DNA of 64,000 nucleotides, taken from NCBI RefSeq assembly GCF_002157355.1, contig NZ_LYMK01000017.1:60250-124249 (forward strand), written 5' to 3'. Both the position numbers and the translations under genes were made by a program. The notes under the pieces were generated by a model, which was not told where the DNA came from, did not search any database, and saw only the letters and a list, made by a program, of their open reading frames with translations. The stretch comes from Variovorax sp. JS1663. Its GTDB lineage: Bacteria > Pseudomonadota > Gammaproteobacteria > Burkholderiales > Burkholderiaceae_C. Shown piece by piece: positions 23,709 through 33,977 of this stretch (the stretch's first letter is position 1; every line of letters begins with the position of its first letter).

Positions 23709-24793
23709 TCGATGTAGCCCTTCTCGCCGCCGCCGTAGAAGGTGCTCTTGTCCCAGGGATTGAGCGGCGCGCCTTCGCGCAGGCGGCGCACCAGGTCGGG
23801 GTTGGAGATGAAGGGCTTGCCGAAGGCCACCAGGTCGTCGCCTTCCTTCAGGGCGGCCTCGGCCAGCGGCTTGTCGTAGCCGTTGTTCACCATCCAGGCA
23901 CCCTGGCCGCCGGCCTGGCGGTAGGCGGTCTTGAGGGCTTCGTAGTCGAAGGGGCGGTCCTCGATCTCGCGCGGCCCGCCTGTGGCGCCCTCGATGACGT
24001 GGATGTAGGCCAGGCCCAGGGGCGCGAGCTGTTTCACGACGTACTCGAAGAGCGGCTGCGGGTCGGCATCGTGCACGTCGTTGGCGGGGGTGACGGGCGA
24101 CAGGCGGATGCCGGTGACGCCGCCGCCGACCGCATCGACGACGGCGCGCGTCACCTCGAGCAGCAGGCGGGCGCGGTTCTCGATGCTGCCGCCGTAGTCG
24201 TCGTCACGCCGGTTGCTGCCGGTCTTGAGGAACTGGTCGAGCAGGTAGCCGTTGGCCGCGTGGACCTCGACGCCGTCGAAGCCGGCGGTCTGCACCGCGT
24301 TGCGCGCGGCCGCGGCATAGGCCTGGACGATGCCGGGCAGCTCGCTCGCTTCGAGGGCACGCGGCTCCGAGGTCTCGACGAAGGCGGGCACGCCGTCCTT
24401 GATCAGCACGGTCTTGGTCTTCGCGGCGATCGCCGAGGGTGCGACGGGCTTGCCGCCGCCGGGCTGCAGTTCGTTGTGCGACACCCGGCCCACGTGCCAG
24501 AGTTGCACCACGATCCTGCCGCCCTGGGCGTGCACCGCATCGGTCACGCGCTTCCAGGCGGCGAGCTGATCCTGCCCATAGAGGCCGGGCACGTCGGCAT
24601 AGCCCTGGCCCTGGTGGCTGATGGCGGTGGCCTCGGTGATCAGCAGGCCGGCACCGGCGCGCTGCGCGTAGTAGGTGGCAGCGATCGGCGGCGGCACGGC
24701 ATTGGGCGAACGGTTGCGCGTGAGCGGGGCCATGACGATGCGGTTGGCGAGCTGGAGCTGGCCGGCCTGAAGCGGATCGAAGAGGGAGGACAT
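23690..24793 (-). CDS. Alkene reductase, old yellow enzyme family (NemA-like)
   Basis: 367-aa FMN-dependent ene-reductase that reduces activated double bonds and nitro-esters with NAD(P)H. Family marks are NRIVMAPLTRNRS near the N-terminus, QLWHVGRVSHNELQPGG, DGVEVHAANGYLLDQFL with the His/Asn substrate-binding pair, DDYGGSIENRARLLLEV and VAFGKPFISNPDLVRRL. I chose ATG at 24793; the frame extends upstream without support. It is divergent from the MFS gene across about 125 bases. Confidence 0.92.
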   Translation of the reverse strand: MSSLFDPLQAGQLQLANRIVMAPLTRNRSPNAVPPPIAATYYAQRAGAGLLITEATAISHQGQGYADVPGLYGQDQLAAWKRVTDAVHAQGGRIVVQLWHVGRVSHNELQPGGGKPVAPSAIAAKTKTVLIKDGVPAFVETSEPRALEASELPGIVQAYAAAARNAVQTAGFDGVEVHAANGYLLDQFLKTGSNRRDDDYGGSIENRARLLLEVTRAVVDAVGGGVTGIRLSPVTPANDVHDADPQPLFEYVVKQLAPLGLAYIHVIEGATGGPREIEDRPFDYEALKTAYRQAGGQGAWMVNNGYDKPLAEAALKEGDDLVAFGKPFISNPDLVRRLREGAPLNPWDKSTFYGGGEKGYIDYPALA

Positions 24794-24918
24794 CGGGGTA
24801 CTTCTTGGTTGTTGCGGAGTGATCGCGACAGTAAGGCGGCGCGAGCGGGCCTGCTCGCACAGGGTTGTCGTTTTGGTGCTAGTGCCACCGGAGCCATGAC
24901 GCAGAATCGCCGCAGTCC

Positions 24919-26139
24919 ATGACAAGCAACGACACCGCCACGATGACCCCCGGCCAGGCCCTTCGCCTGGCGCTGGCACTGTCGATGGGGGCCGCGGTGT
25001 CGCTGGGCATCACGCGCTTTTCCTACGGGCTGCTGCTGCCGCCCATGCGGGCCGACCTGGGCTGGAGCTATGCGTTGGCGGGTGCCATGAACACGGCGAA
25101 CGCGGCCGGCTACCTGCTGGGCGCGCTGATGATGCCTGCGCTGATGCGGCGGCTCGACCACAGCCGCCTGCTGGTCGGCGGCTGCGTACTGGCCAGCCTG
25201 TTCATGGCGGCCAGCGGCTTTTTCATCTCGGCCCCCGCCCTGCTCGTGCAGCGGCTGCTGGCCGGGCTGGCCAGCGCCTGGGTGTTCGTGGCCGGCGGGG
25301 TGTTGGCGGCGCGGCTCGGGGCGCTGCAGCCTGCGCGCATGGGCTTGCTGCTGGGGCTGTATTACGGCGGCACCGGCTTCGGCATCACCCTGTCTGCGCT
25401 GCTGGTGCCGTCGGCGGTGCAGGTGGCCGCGGGCCGGGCGCACGGCTGGGCCTGGGCCTGGTGGGCGCTGGCCTTCGCCAGCATCGCGGCGACGGCGGTG
25501 CTGGCCCTGGCGATGCGCGCGATGCCCGCAGCGGAGGGCAGTCCGGACGCGGCGCCCGCGCCGTCGGCGGGTGCAGGCCCCGCCGGCGGCGTGCTGCGCT
25601 TCGGCTGGGCGCTGGCCGGCTATGGCTGCTTCGGCATGGGCTACATCGGCTACATGACCTTCGTGATCGCGCTGCTGCGAGAGCAGGGCGCGAGTGCGGG
25701 CGGCATCACGGCCTTCTACGCGCTGCTGGGGGTGGCCTGCGTGGCCTCGGCGCGGCTGTGGGCCGGGCTGCTGGACCGTTACCGCGGCGGCGAGCCCCAG
25801 GCCTTCCTCAACCTGCTGCTGGGCGGTGCGACGCTGCTGCCGGTGCTGAGCGCCGCGTGGCCGGTGGCCTTGCTGTCGGGCCTGCTGTTCGGCGGGGTCT
25901 TCCTGTCGGTGGTGGCTTCGACCACCGCACTGGTGCGCCACAACCTGCCGGCTGCGCAGTGGGCCGCGGGCATCAGCGCCTTCACCATCGTCTTCGCGCT
26001 GGGGCAGATCGTCGGCCCGACCGTGACCGGGTGGATCTCGGACGGGCCGGGCGGACTGGCGCGGGGGCTGGTGGTGTCGGCCGTCACGCTCTGGGCCGGG
26101 GCGCTGCTGGCGTGGCGGCAGCGGCCGCTGTCGGCCTGA
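24919..26139 (+). CDS. MFS transporter, YbfB/YjiJ family
   Basis: 406 aa with about twelve hydrophobic segments. The start GITRFSYGLLLPPMRADLGWSY matches the N-terminal signature of the YbfB/YjiJ (MFS_4) family of putative exporters. The central loop (PAAEGSPDAAPAPSAGAGPAG, about residues 205-225) separates the two six-helix bundles. The substrate is unknown. The ATG at 24919 has no strong ribosome site; a second ATG nine codons in is possible. It stands alone between an ene-reductase and a glutathione transferase, a grouping that hints at detoxification of electrophiles (inference). Confidence 0.85.
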   Translation: MTSNDTATMTPGQALRLALALSMGAAVSLGITRFSYGLLLPPMRADLGWSYALAGAMNTANAAGYLLGALMMPALMRRLDHSRLLVGGCVLASLFMAASGFFISAPALLVQRLLAGLASAWVFVAGGVLAARLGALQPARMGLLLGLYYGGTGFGITLSALLVPSAVQVAAGRAHGWAWAWWALAFASIAATAVLALAMRAMPAAEGSPDAAPAPSAGAGPAGGVLRFGWALAGYGCFGMGYIGYMTFVIALLREQGASAGGITAFYALLGVACVASARLWAGLLDRYRGGEPQAFLNLLLGGATLLPVLSAAWPVALLSGLLFGGVFLSVVASTTALVRHNLPAAQWAAGISAFTIVFALGQIVGPTVTGWISDGPGGLARGLVVSAVTLWAGALLAWRQRPLSA

Positions 26140-26153
26140 GTGCCCGTTCGGGC

Positions 26154-26762
26154 CTACTTGGCGAGGCCTTCGGCCTTGAGCGCTTCCTGCACCGCCGGGC
26201 GCGCGCCGACGCGCGCGTGCCAGGCCTGCACGTTCGGGTAGGGCGACAGGTCGAGGCCGACCGGCTTGGCCCAGTTGGTGACGGTGAAAAGGTAGCCGTC
26301 GGCGACGGTGAAGTGCTCGCCCATCAGGTAGTCCTTGCCCTCGAGTTCGCGATTGAGCCACTCGTAGCGCGACTCCAGCTTGGTCTTGAAGGCGGCCTTC
26401 GCTTCGTCGGGCATGGCGGGATTGAAGAACGGCGAATAGGTCTTGTGGATCTCGGTGCCGATGAAGGTGAGCCACTCCTGCAGCCGATAGCGCGAGAGCG
26501 TGCCGGCGGCTGGGGCGAGGTTCTTGGTGGGTGCGAGGTCGGCGACGTACTGGACAATGGCCGGACCTTCGCGCAGCCGGGTGCCGTCGTCGAGTTCCAG
26601 CATCGGCACGTAGCCGAGCGGATTGATGCCGTAGTAGTCCGTACCGTCCTGCAGCTTGTGGCTCTTGGTGCTGGCCAGCACGGGCTCGAACGCAATGCCG
26701 GCTTCGCGCAGCGCGATGTGCGGCGAGAGGGAGCAGGCGCCCGGCGAGTAATACAGCTTCAT
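26154..26762 (-). CDS. Glutathione S-transferase, beta class
   Basis: 202 aa, the normal length. The N-terminal thioredoxin-like domain begins [22 protein letters not shown]; Cys10 is the glutathione-binding residue typical of bacterial beta-class enzymes. The cis-proline turn [11 protein letters not shown] and the [12 protein letters not shown] motif follow. The C-terminal helical domain contains [16 protein letters not shown] with the N-capping box. It conjugates glutathione to electrophiles in the cytoplasm and converges on the MFS gene 14 bases away. Confidence 0.93.
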   Translation of the reverse strand: MKLYYSPGACSLSPHIALREAGIAFEPVLASTKSHKLQDGTDYYGINPLGYVPMLELDDGTRLREGPAIVQYVADLAPTKNLAPAAGTLSRYRLQEWLTFIGTEIHKTYSPFFNPAMPDEAKAAFKTKLESRYEWLNRELEGKDYLMGEHFTVADGYLFTVTNWAKPVGLDLSPYPNVQAWHARVGARPAVQEALKAEGLAK

Positions 26763-26938
26763 GCGAAAAACTCCAGTGGAATGTTGAAAAACAGGATCGA
26801 GAAAGCCATGGCGATGCTAGCGGTTTCGGTCGCGCGGGGTTGTCCTACGGTGCCTCGGGCGGGGCGACTATCGGTGGCTGCCGCATGGCTTCCTATCCTG
26901 CCGACGCCGCGGCGAAGTCCGCATCGAAGGAGCCCTCC

Positions 26939-27124
26939 ATGTTGAAGTACGCCATCATTTTCGCGATCGTCTCGCTGATCGCCGGCGCGCTCGGTTTCGG
27001 CGGCATCGCTGCCGGCGCGGCGGGCATCGCCAAGCTGCTGTTCGGCCTGTTCCTGATCCTGGCCGTGGTCTTCCTCGTGCTGGCGGCGTTGGGCATCGGG
27101 GCGGCGAAAAAAGCCCTGGACTGA
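26939..27124 (+). CDS. DUF1328 (YtjA-like) small membrane protein
   Basis: 61 aa with two membrane helices ([19 protein letters not shown] and [20 protein letters not shown]) separated by a short [10 protein letters not shown] loop, the standard DUF1328/YtjA layout. An AAGGAG ribosome site sits five bases before the ATG at 26939. Function is unknown for the family; homologues are often stress-induced. It is followed after 35 bases by the transglutaminase-like gene. Confidence 0.88.
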   Translation: MLKYAIIFAIVSLIAGALGFGGIAAGAAGIAKLLFGLFLILAVVFLVLAALGIGAAKKALD

Positions 27125-27159
27125 CGCGACCGTGTCGCCGTGGCCTGGAGGAGGACAAC

Positions 27160-28074
27160 ATGCACGTATCGAACGTGGACGCGGTGCTCGACTACGAAGT
27201 CGAAGCGCCCTCGCACCTGGTGTTCAACATCGAGGCGACGCGCGGCGGCGCGCAGGCTGTTGCCAGTGAGGAGCTGGTGATCGAGCCGGCGGTGCAGCGG
27301 CAGGCGTTCTGCGATGAGAACAGCGGCAATCGCTTCATCCGCTTCGACGCGCCGAAGGGGCCGCTCAAGATCCGCTACCGGGCGCAGATTCAGCGCACCC
27401 ACGTGCTGGTGCCGTCCGAGTTGGAGGAGCGGCCGGTGAACCAGGTGCCGAACGACATCCTCCACTATCTGATGCCGAGCCGCTATTGCGAGTCGGACCT
27501 GATGTCGCGCTGCGCGCAGCAGCTGTTCGGCGATCTGCCGCCCGGCATCGGACGCGTGCAGGCGATTGCCGACTGGATTCACGACAGCATCACCTACGAG
27601 CCCGGCATCAGCGACTCGACCACCACGGCGCGCGAGGTGTTCGTCGAGCGTGCGGGCGTGTGCCGCGACTTCGCGCATCTCGGCATCACCTTCTGCCGCG
27701 CGCTCAACATTCCGGCGCGCCTGGTGGTCGGCTATGTCTGGTTCGACGAGCCGCCCCAGGATTTCCACGCCGTGTTCGAAGCCTGGCTGGGCGGGCAGTG
27801 GGTCCTGTTCGACGGCACGCGCATGGCGCCGGTCGACCGGCTGGTGCGTGTGGGCACCGGCCGTGATGCGAAGGACGTGGCCTTCTGCACCTTCTTCGGT
27901 CCGGTGCGCATGACCGGCAAGATGCTGAACGTGCACGAAGTGCAGGATGAGCGCCTGCTCGTCTCGAGTGGGCCGGTGCCGAGCGGGCACCTGCTGGGCA
28001 TCGAGAAACCCGTACCCATTGCTGCGGAGACGATGTCCCTGCTCCAGACGCCGGCAGAAGCGCGGGCGCTATAG
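27160..28074 (+). CDS. Transglutaminase-like cysteine protease family protein
   Basis: 304 aa. The C-terminal half is a transglutaminase-like domain with a complete triad: Cys168 in RAGVCRDFAHLGITFCRALNI, His203 in DFHAVFEAWLGG and Asp218 in WVLFDGT. The N-terminal ~100 residues form a beta-rich domain as in the bacterial TGL family. No signal peptide is seen, so it probably acts in the cytoplasm on peptides or isopeptides. The ribosome site is GGAGGA. Its stop codon lies inside a perfect inverted repeat. Confidence 0.88.
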   Translation: MHVSNVDAVLDYEVEAPSHLVFNIEATRGGAQAVASEELVIEPAVQRQAFCDENSGNRFIRFDAPKGPLKIRYRAQIQRTHVLVPSELEERPVNQVPNDILHYLMPSRYCESDLMSRCAQQLFGDLPPGIGRVQAIADWIHDSITYEPGISDSTTTAREVFVERAGVCRDFAHLGITFCRALNIPARLVVGYVWFDEPPQDFHAVFEAWLGGQWVLFDGTRMAPVDRLVRVGTGRDAKDVAFCTFFGPVRMTGKMLNVHEVQDERLLVSSGPVPSGHLLGIEKPVPIAAETMSLLQTPAEARAL

Positions 28075-28084
28075 AAAATATAGC
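28068..28084. repeat. Inverted repeat at the transglutaminase stop
   Basis: GCTATA-GAAAA-TATAGC, a perfect 6-bp dyad with the TAG stop inside the first arm. AT-rich hairpins of this GCTAT/ATAGC type occur widely in Comamonadaceae intergenic DNA (recollection, not checked). No U-tract follows, so terminator function is doubtful. Confidence 0.55.
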
Positions 28085-28223
28085 ACCCACCGGCGATGCC
28101 AGAGGGGTTTGGGGGGAGGGGGCCGGGCTGGTGGCCATGTCCCTCCAGCCGCCCTGGCGTGGCTTGCGAGATTAAAATCGATGCCCCTTTCCGCCGCGCC
28201 CGCGCAGGGCGCGCCCCCTCTCC

Positions 28224-30173
28224 ATGCTGTACCCCGAAGAATTCGATGTGATCGTCGTCGGCGGCGGCCATGCCGGCACCGAAGCCGCGCTGGCGTCCGC
28301 CCGGATGGGCGCACGCACGCTGCTGCTCACCCACAACATCGAGACGCTGGGGCAGATGAGCTGCAACCCGTCGATCGGAGGCATCGGCAAGGGGCACCTG
28401 GTCAAGGAGGTCGATGCGCTCGGTGGTGCGATGGCGATCGCGACGGACGAAGCCGGCATCCAGTTCCGCATCCTCAATTCGAGCAAGGGGCCGGCCGTGC
28501 GGGCGACACGCGCGCAGGCCGACCGGGTGCTCTACAAGGCTGCCATCCGCCGGCGGCTGGAGAACCAGCCGAATCTGTCGCTGTTCCAGCAGGCGGTCGA
28601 TGATCTGATGATCGAGGGCGACCGGGTGGTGGGCGCAGTGACGCAGGTGGGCATTGCCTTCCGTGCGCGCGCGGTGGTGCTGACGGCGGGCACTTTTCTC
28701 GACGGCCGCATCCATGTGGGCCTCGACAACTACCAGGCCGGCCGGGCCGGCGATCCGCCCGCTGTGAGCCTGTCGGCCCGGCTCAAGGAACTCAGGCTGC
28801 CGCAGGGCCGGCTCAAGACGGGCACGCCGCCTCGGCTGGATGGGCGGACCATCGACTTCTCGAAGTGCGTCGAGCAGCCAGGTGACGGCATGCCGGGCGG
28901 GGCCGGGCCGATGCCGGTCTTCAGCTTCATGGGCCGCACCGGCATGCACCCGAGGCAGATGCCGTGCTGGATCACCAACACCAATGCCCGGACGCACGAG
29001 ATCATCCGCTCCGGCTTCGATCGCAGCCCGATGTTCACCGGCAAGATCGACGGGGTGGGGCCGCGCTACTGCCCGAGCGTGGAGGACAAGATCAACCGCT
29101 TCGCCGACAAGGAGAGCCACCAGATCTTCCTCGAGCCCGAAGGGCTGACCACGAACGAGTACTACCCCAACGGCATCTCGACCAGCCTGCCGTTCGACAT
29201 CCAGTACCAGCTGGTGCGCTCGATGGCTGGGCTGGAGAATGCCCACATCCTGCGGCCTGGCTACGCGATCGAGTACGACTACTTCGACCCGCGCGCGCTC
29301 AAGAGCAGCTTCGAGACGCGAGCGATCGGGGGGCTCTTCTTTGCGGGCCAGATCAACGGCACCACGGGTTACGAAGAGGCCGCCGCGCAGGGGTTGTTCG
29401 CCGGCATCAACGCGGCCTTGCTGTGCCGGGGCGAAGACGCGTGGCTGCCGCGCCGCGATGAAGCCTACCTGGGTGTGCTGGTCGACGACCTGATCACCAA
29501 GGGCGTGACCGAGCCCTATCGCATGTTCACCAGCCGCGCGGAGTTCCGGCTGCAGCTGCGCGAAGACAACGCCGACATGCGCCTGACCGAAGCCGGTCGG
29601 CGCTTGGGCCTCGTGGATGACGCGCGCTGGGATGCGTTCTCGCGGAAGCGCGATCTTGTTTCACGTGAAACAGAGCGGCTGCGCTCGATCTGGGTGAGCC
29701 CGCGCAACCTTCCGGCGAGCGAGTCGGAGCGCGTGCTCGGCAAGGCCATCGAGCGCGAATACAACCTGGGCGATCTGCTGCGCCGGCCCAATGTCGACTA
29801 CGCCTCGCTGATGTCGTTGGACGGGGGCAAATACGCGTCGGACCAGCCACTGGGCGAATCCGAGATCGAGCAGATCGAGATCGCGGCCAAGTACGCCGGC
29901 TACATCGACCGGCAGCAGGACGAGGTGGAGCGCTCGGCGCACTTCGAGAACCTCAGATTGCCGGCCGACCTCGATTACAGCCAAGTCACCGCCTTGAGCT
30001 TCGAGGTGCGTCAGAAGCTGGCCAAGCATCGCCCCGAAACTTTGGGGCAGGCTTCACGCATCTCCGGCGTCACGCCCGCAGCCATCTCGCTCTTGCTGAT
30101 CCACCTGCGCAAGCGGGGGCATCGCGCCTTTGCGCGGGATGCGGCGGTCGAGACGCCAGCAGCCGCCGAATGA
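28224..30173 (+). CDS. mnmG: tRNA uridine-5-carboxymethylaminomethyl synthesis enzyme MnmG
   Basis: 649-aa FAD protein that, with MnmE, modifies the wobble uridine of several tRNAs. It has the dinucleotide-binding motif [12 protein letters not shown] at the N-terminus, [22 protein letters not shown] and the GidA signatures [14 protein letters not shown] and [16 protein letters not shown]. The helical C-terminal MnmE-binding domain ends near [17 protein letters not shown]. It overlaps rsmG by four bases. A parS site for chromosome segregation is embedded in its coding sequence, so selection acts on this stretch for two reasons. Confidence 0.97.
   Translation: MLYPEEFDVIVVGGGHAGTEAALASARMGARTLLLTHNIETLGQMSCNPSIGGIGKGHLVKEVDALGGAMAIATDEAGIQFRILNSSKGPAVRATRAQADRVLYKAAIRRRLENQPNLSLFQQAVDDLMIEGDRVVGAVTQVGIAFRARAVVLTAGTFLDGRIHVGLDNYQAGRAGDPPAVSLSARLKELRLPQGRLKTGTPPRLDGRTIDFSKCVEQPGDGMPGGAGPMPVFSFMGRTGMHPRQMPCWITNTNARTHEIIRSGFDRSPMFTGKIDGVGPRYCPSVEDKINRFADKESHQIFLEPEGLTTNEYYPNGISTSLPFDIQYQLVRSMAGLENAHILRPGYAIEYDYFDPRALKSSFETRAIGGLFFAGQINGTTGYEEAAAQGLFAGINAALLCRGEDAWLPRRDEAYLGVLVDDLITKGVTEPYRMFTSRAEFRLQLREDNADMRLTEAGRRLGLVDDARWDAFSRKRDLVSRETERLRSIWVSPRNLPASESERVLGKAIEREYNLGDLLRRPNVDYASLMSLDGGKYASDQPLGESEIEQIEIAAKYAGYIDRQQDEVERSAHFENLRLPADLDYSQVTALSFEVRQKLAKHRPETLGQASRISGVTPAAISLLLIHLRKRGHRAFARDAAVETPAAAE
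29657..29672. promoter_or_regulatory. parS site (perfect)
   Basis: TGTTTCACGTGAAACA, identical to the universal ParB-binding palindrome, inside mnmG. parA and parB lie 2-4 kb downstream. Confidence 0.95.
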
Positions 30174-30808
30174 GCTCCGAGCAGGTACTGCGCGACGGCG
30201 CGGCTGGGCTGGGGCTGCGTCTGAGCGATCCCCAATGCGAGCGGCTCCTGGCCTACGGGGCGCTGATCCTCAAGTGGAACAAGGTCTATAACCTGACTGC
30301 GCTGCGGGATCCGGCCAGTGTGCTGACCCATCATCTGCTCGATAGCCTCTCTGTCATCGCGCCCTTGGCGCGCGAGTGGCCGGGGAGGGCGGCTCTGTTG
30401 GATGTGGGCGCCGGCGCGGGTTTGCCAGGTGTGGTGGTCGCGATCCTGCGCGATGACATCACGGTCAGTTGCCTGGACGCGGTGGCCAAGAAGGCGGCCT
30501 TCGTCCAGCAGGTCGCGGGCGAACTGCAGTTGCCGAACCTGCGGGGCCTGCATGCGCGCGTCGAATCCCTGACCGGGCGCTACGAGCTGATCAGCGCCCG
30601 CGCCTTTGCGTCGCTGCCTGCTTTCTTCGCAGGATCGAAGCATCTGCTGGCACCCGGTGGCGTTTGGATGGCGATGAAGGGCAAGCGGCCGGACGAGGAA
30701 CTCGCGCAGCTGCCGGCCGAAATTGATGTGTTTCACGTGGAACAGCTGACCATCCCCGGCCTGGATGCTGAACGCTGCATCGTCTGGGCACGAAAACAAG
30801 CAGGCTGA
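30170..30808 (+). CDS. rsmG: 16S rRNA (guanine527-N7)-methyltransferase RsmG
   Basis: 212-aa SAM-dependent methyltransferase of the small-subunit rRNA (GidB). Family features are [22 protein letters not shown], the SAM loop [35 protein letters not shown] and [12 protein letters not shown]. The ATG overlaps the mnmG stop, the classical gidA-gidB arrangement. A parS-like sequence lies near its 3' end and encodes the residues VFHVEQL. Confidence 0.96.
   Translation: MSSEQVLRDGAAGLGLRLSDPQCERLLAYGALILKWNKVYNLTALRDPASVLTHHLLDSLSVIAPLAREWPGRAALLDVGAGAGLPGVVVAILRDDITVSCLDAVAKKAAFVQQVAGELQLPNLRGLHARVESLTGRYELISARAFASLPAFFAGSKHLLAPGGVWMAMKGKRPDEELAQLPAEIDVFHVEQLTIPGLDAERCIVWARKQAG
30729..30744. promoter_or_regulatory. 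parS site (one mismatch)
   Basis: TGTTTCACGTGGAACA, one base from the parS consensus, inside rsmG and 1,072 bases from the perfect site. Confidence 0.85.
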
Positions 30809-30869
30809 ACGGCCCTCGGAGAGTGGACCTCGCTTAGACTCGACCACTCCCCATCCGAGGCAGTTTTCC

Positions 30870-31484
30870 ATGTTTGGCATCGCTGACTACGGCGCCTTTG
30901 TCGCCGCCATCATCCTTTTTCTTGCGATTCCTGGACCTGGGAATCTGGCGCTCATTACCTCCACCAGCAAAGGGGGTATTCGGGCCGGCCTGGCCGCCAC
31001 CTTTGGCTTGATCATGGGAGACCAGATCCTGATGTGGGCCGCGGTGGCCGGCGTTGCAGCCTTGTTGGCCGCCTTTCCGCCGGCGTTCAAGGCGGTCCAG
31101 TGGCTGGGCGCGGCCTACCTGGCCTGGATGGGCTTCCGGATGTTGACCGCCAAGCCCGGCGCCGCCCCGGTGCTGAACATCCGGCCGCGCCAGTACTTCC
31201 GCCAAGCCCTGACCATCACCTTGCTCAACCCGAAGGCCATCGTCTTCTACATGGCCTTCTTCCCGCTCTTCGTCGACCCGGCACGTCACCAGGGTCTGCT
31301 GACCTTTGGCGTGATGGCTCTGACCATCGCGGTCCTGACCTTCTTCTACTGCCTCAGTGCCACGCTGCTCACCCATTTCCTCGCCGAGCGGCTGCGCGCC
31401 AATCCGCGCATCTCGGCTGCGCTGGAAAAGCTGGCGGGCGTGTTCCTGATCGGCTTCGGCATCAAGCTGGCAGCCAATCAGTAG
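30870..31484 (+). CDS. LysE/RhtB family exporter
   Basis: 204-aa membrane protein with six predicted helices. The N-terminal motif AIPGPGNLALITSTSKGGIRAG is the LysE/RhtB signature (PGP followed by a G-x-R-x-G). The third segment has AAYLAWMGFRML. It exports amino acids or related small metabolites; the substrate is unknown. It is inserted between rsmG and parA, with one base before parA, so it may be co-transcribed with the segregation genes. This insertion is common in Comamonadaceae (recollection). Confidence 0.9.
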   Translation: MFGIADYGAFVAAIILFLAIPGPGNLALITSTSKGGIRAGLAATFGLIMGDQILMWAAVAGVAALLAAFPPAFKAVQWLGAAYLAWMGFRMLTAKPGAAPVLNIRPRQYFRQALTITLLNPKAIVFYMAFFPLFVDPARHQGLLTFGVMALTIAVLTFFYCLSATLLTHFLAERLRANPRISAALEKLAGVFLIGFGIKLAANQ

Positions 31485-31485
31485 C

Positions 31486-32334
<849 letters not shown>

Positions 32335-32372
32335 GGCCGGCGAGCGGCTTCCTGCTATCAATTTCGGAGCAT

Positions 32373-32915
32373 ATGACGGTCCCTACCATCCTGTTGCTGC
32401 CCGGCTGGCAGAACAGCGACCCCCCGCACTGGCAGAGCCGCTGGGAGGCGGTCTACGGCGACCGCCGGGTCGAGCAGCATGAATGGATGCGGCCGCTACG
32501 CGGCGACTGGTCGGCCCGGCTCGAGGAAGAGGTGCTGGCCGCCACCGCGCCGGTGGTGCTGGTCGCCCACAGCCTCGGCTGCATCCTGGTGGCTGCCTGG
32601 GCTGCCCATTCGCGCAACACCCACAAGGTGCGGGCCGCCTTCCTGGTGGCGCCGGGCGACCTGGAGCGTGAGGACCTGCGCGAGCTGATTCCCGGCTGGG
32701 CGCCCATCGTGCGCCAGCCCCTGCCGTTCCGGGCGCTGATGATGGCCGCCAACGACGATCCCTATTGCAGCGCCGAACGCTCGCGCGGAATGGCGCGCGA
32801 CTGGAGCGCTCGCTACATCGACGCCGGCCGCGGCGGCCACCTCAATGGCGAATCCGGCCTGGGGGACTGGCCCGAAGGACGGCAACTGCTGAACGACCTG
32901 CTGAAAGAAGAATGA
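32373..32915 (+). CDS. RBBP9/YdeN-type alpha/beta hydrolase
   Basis: 180-aa serine hydrolase of the RBBP9/YdeN family. LLPGWQNSDPPHWQSRWE at the start, the nucleophile elbow VAHSLGC (Ser), the Asp in MMAANDDPYC and the His in GGHLNGESGLGDWPEG form the triad and family signature. The start ATG at 32373 has GGAG before it. The gene lies between parA and parB and overlaps or abuts parB, so it is in the segregation operon; a role in segregation is not known. The substrate is unknown. Confidence 0.9.
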   Translation: MTVPTILLLPGWQNSDPPHWQSRWEAVYGDRRVEQHEWMRPLRGDWSARLEEEVLAATAPVVLVAHSLGCILVAAWAAHSRNTHKVRAAFLVAPGDLEREDLRELIPGWAPIVRQPLPFRALMMAANDDPYCSAERSRGMARDWSARYIDAGRGGHLNGESGLGDWPEGRQLLNDLLKEE

Positions 32916-32920
32916 CCTCG

Positions 32921-33862
32921 ATGGCCACCAAGAAACCCAAGGGCCTCGGCCGCGGACTGGAAGCCCTGCTGGGCCCCACCTTCAACGGTCCGGACACCCC
33001 GGCCAATGACGAAGCCGCGCCGGCCAACCCGACCACCCTGAACCTCGACCAGATGGTGCCCGGCATCTACCAGCCGCGCACGCGCATGGACGAGGGCGCG
33101 CTCTACGAACTGGCCGAGAGCATCAAGGCGCAGGGCATCATGCAGCCCATCCTGGTCCGTCGCCTCGATGCCGAGGCGGCGCGCGCCAAGAATGCCGAGT
33201 TCGAGATCATCGCCGGCGAGCGCCGCTTCCGTGCCGCCAGGCTGGCCGGGCTGGACAGCGTGCCCGTGCTGGTGCGCGACGTGCCGAACGAGGCGGCCGC
33301 CGCGATGTCGCTGATCGAGAACATCCAGCGCGAGGACCTCAATCCGCTGGAAGAGGCGCAGGGCCTGCAGCGGCTGGTCGCCGAGTTCGGGCTGACGCAC
33401 GAATCGGCCGCCCAGGCGGTGGGCCGCTCCCGCAGCGCCGCCAGCAACCTGCTGCGCCTGCTCAACCTGGCCGAGCCGGCCCAGGCCATGCTGATGGCGG
33501 GCGACATCGACATGGGCCACGCGCGCGCGCTGCTCTCGCTGGACAAGGCCACCCAGATCACTGCGGCCAACCAGATCGCGGCCCGGAAACTGTCGGTGCG
33601 CGAGGCCGAGGCGCTGGTCAAGAAGCTGGGCGCCGAATTCAGCCTGCGGCCGCCGGTGCATCGCAGCGGCAGCGAGAAATCGCGCGACCTGCAGCGCGTC
33701 GAGGAAGAGCTGGCCGACCTGCTGGCCGCGGAGGTCGAGGTGCGGATCAAGAAGCGCAGCAAGCGCGGCGGCAAGGTGGAGCAGAGCGGCGAGCTCGCCA
33801 TCCACTTCGGTTCGCTCGAAGCCCTCAATGGCCTGATCGACCGCATCCGCCAAACGGCCTAA
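32921..33862 (+). CDS. parB: Chromosome partitioning protein ParB
   Basis: 313 aa. It starts MATKKPKGLGRGLEALLG, the ParA-interacting N-terminus. The CTP-binding core has GERRFRAARLAGL and ENIQREDLNPLEEAQGLQRL. The HTH LTHESAAQAVGRSRSAASNLLRLL binds parS, and the C-terminal dimerisation domain ends GSLEALNGLIDRI. An alternative ATG nine bases upstream (32912) overlaps the hydrolase stop; I prefer 32921, where family members begin and which leaves a sensible distance to GAAAGAAG. It loads onto the two parS sites upstream and spreads as a CTP clamp. Confidence 0.96.
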   Translation: MATKKPKGLGRGLEALLGPTFNGPDTPANDEAAPANPTTLNLDQMVPGIYQPRTRMDEGALYELAESIKAQGIMQPILVRRLDAEAARAKNAEFEIIAGERRFRAARLAGLDSVPVLVRDVPNEAAAAMSLIENIQREDLNPLEEAQGLQRLVAEFGLTHESAAQAVGRSRSAASNLLRLLNLAEPAQAMLMAGDIDMGHARALLSLDKATQITAANQIAARKLSVREAEALVKKLGAEFSLRPPVHRSGSEKSRDLQRVEEELADLLAAEVEVRIKKRSKRGGKVEQSGELAIHFGSLEALNGLIDRIRQTA

Positions 33863-33977
33863 TTCCGCAAAGTCGAGGACTCCAGCTTCCGGGCGATTGT
33901 CCGGAGGCATCTTTGCGCATATGCTTGCCCGTTACGTTTACTAACTGTAGTCCGAAAGTTCTCGGAGGAGCCTGACC

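Noticed and set aside
28085..28223. Replication origin next to mnmG
   Set aside because: The gap is short and I see no cluster of DnaA boxes or AT-rich unwinding region.
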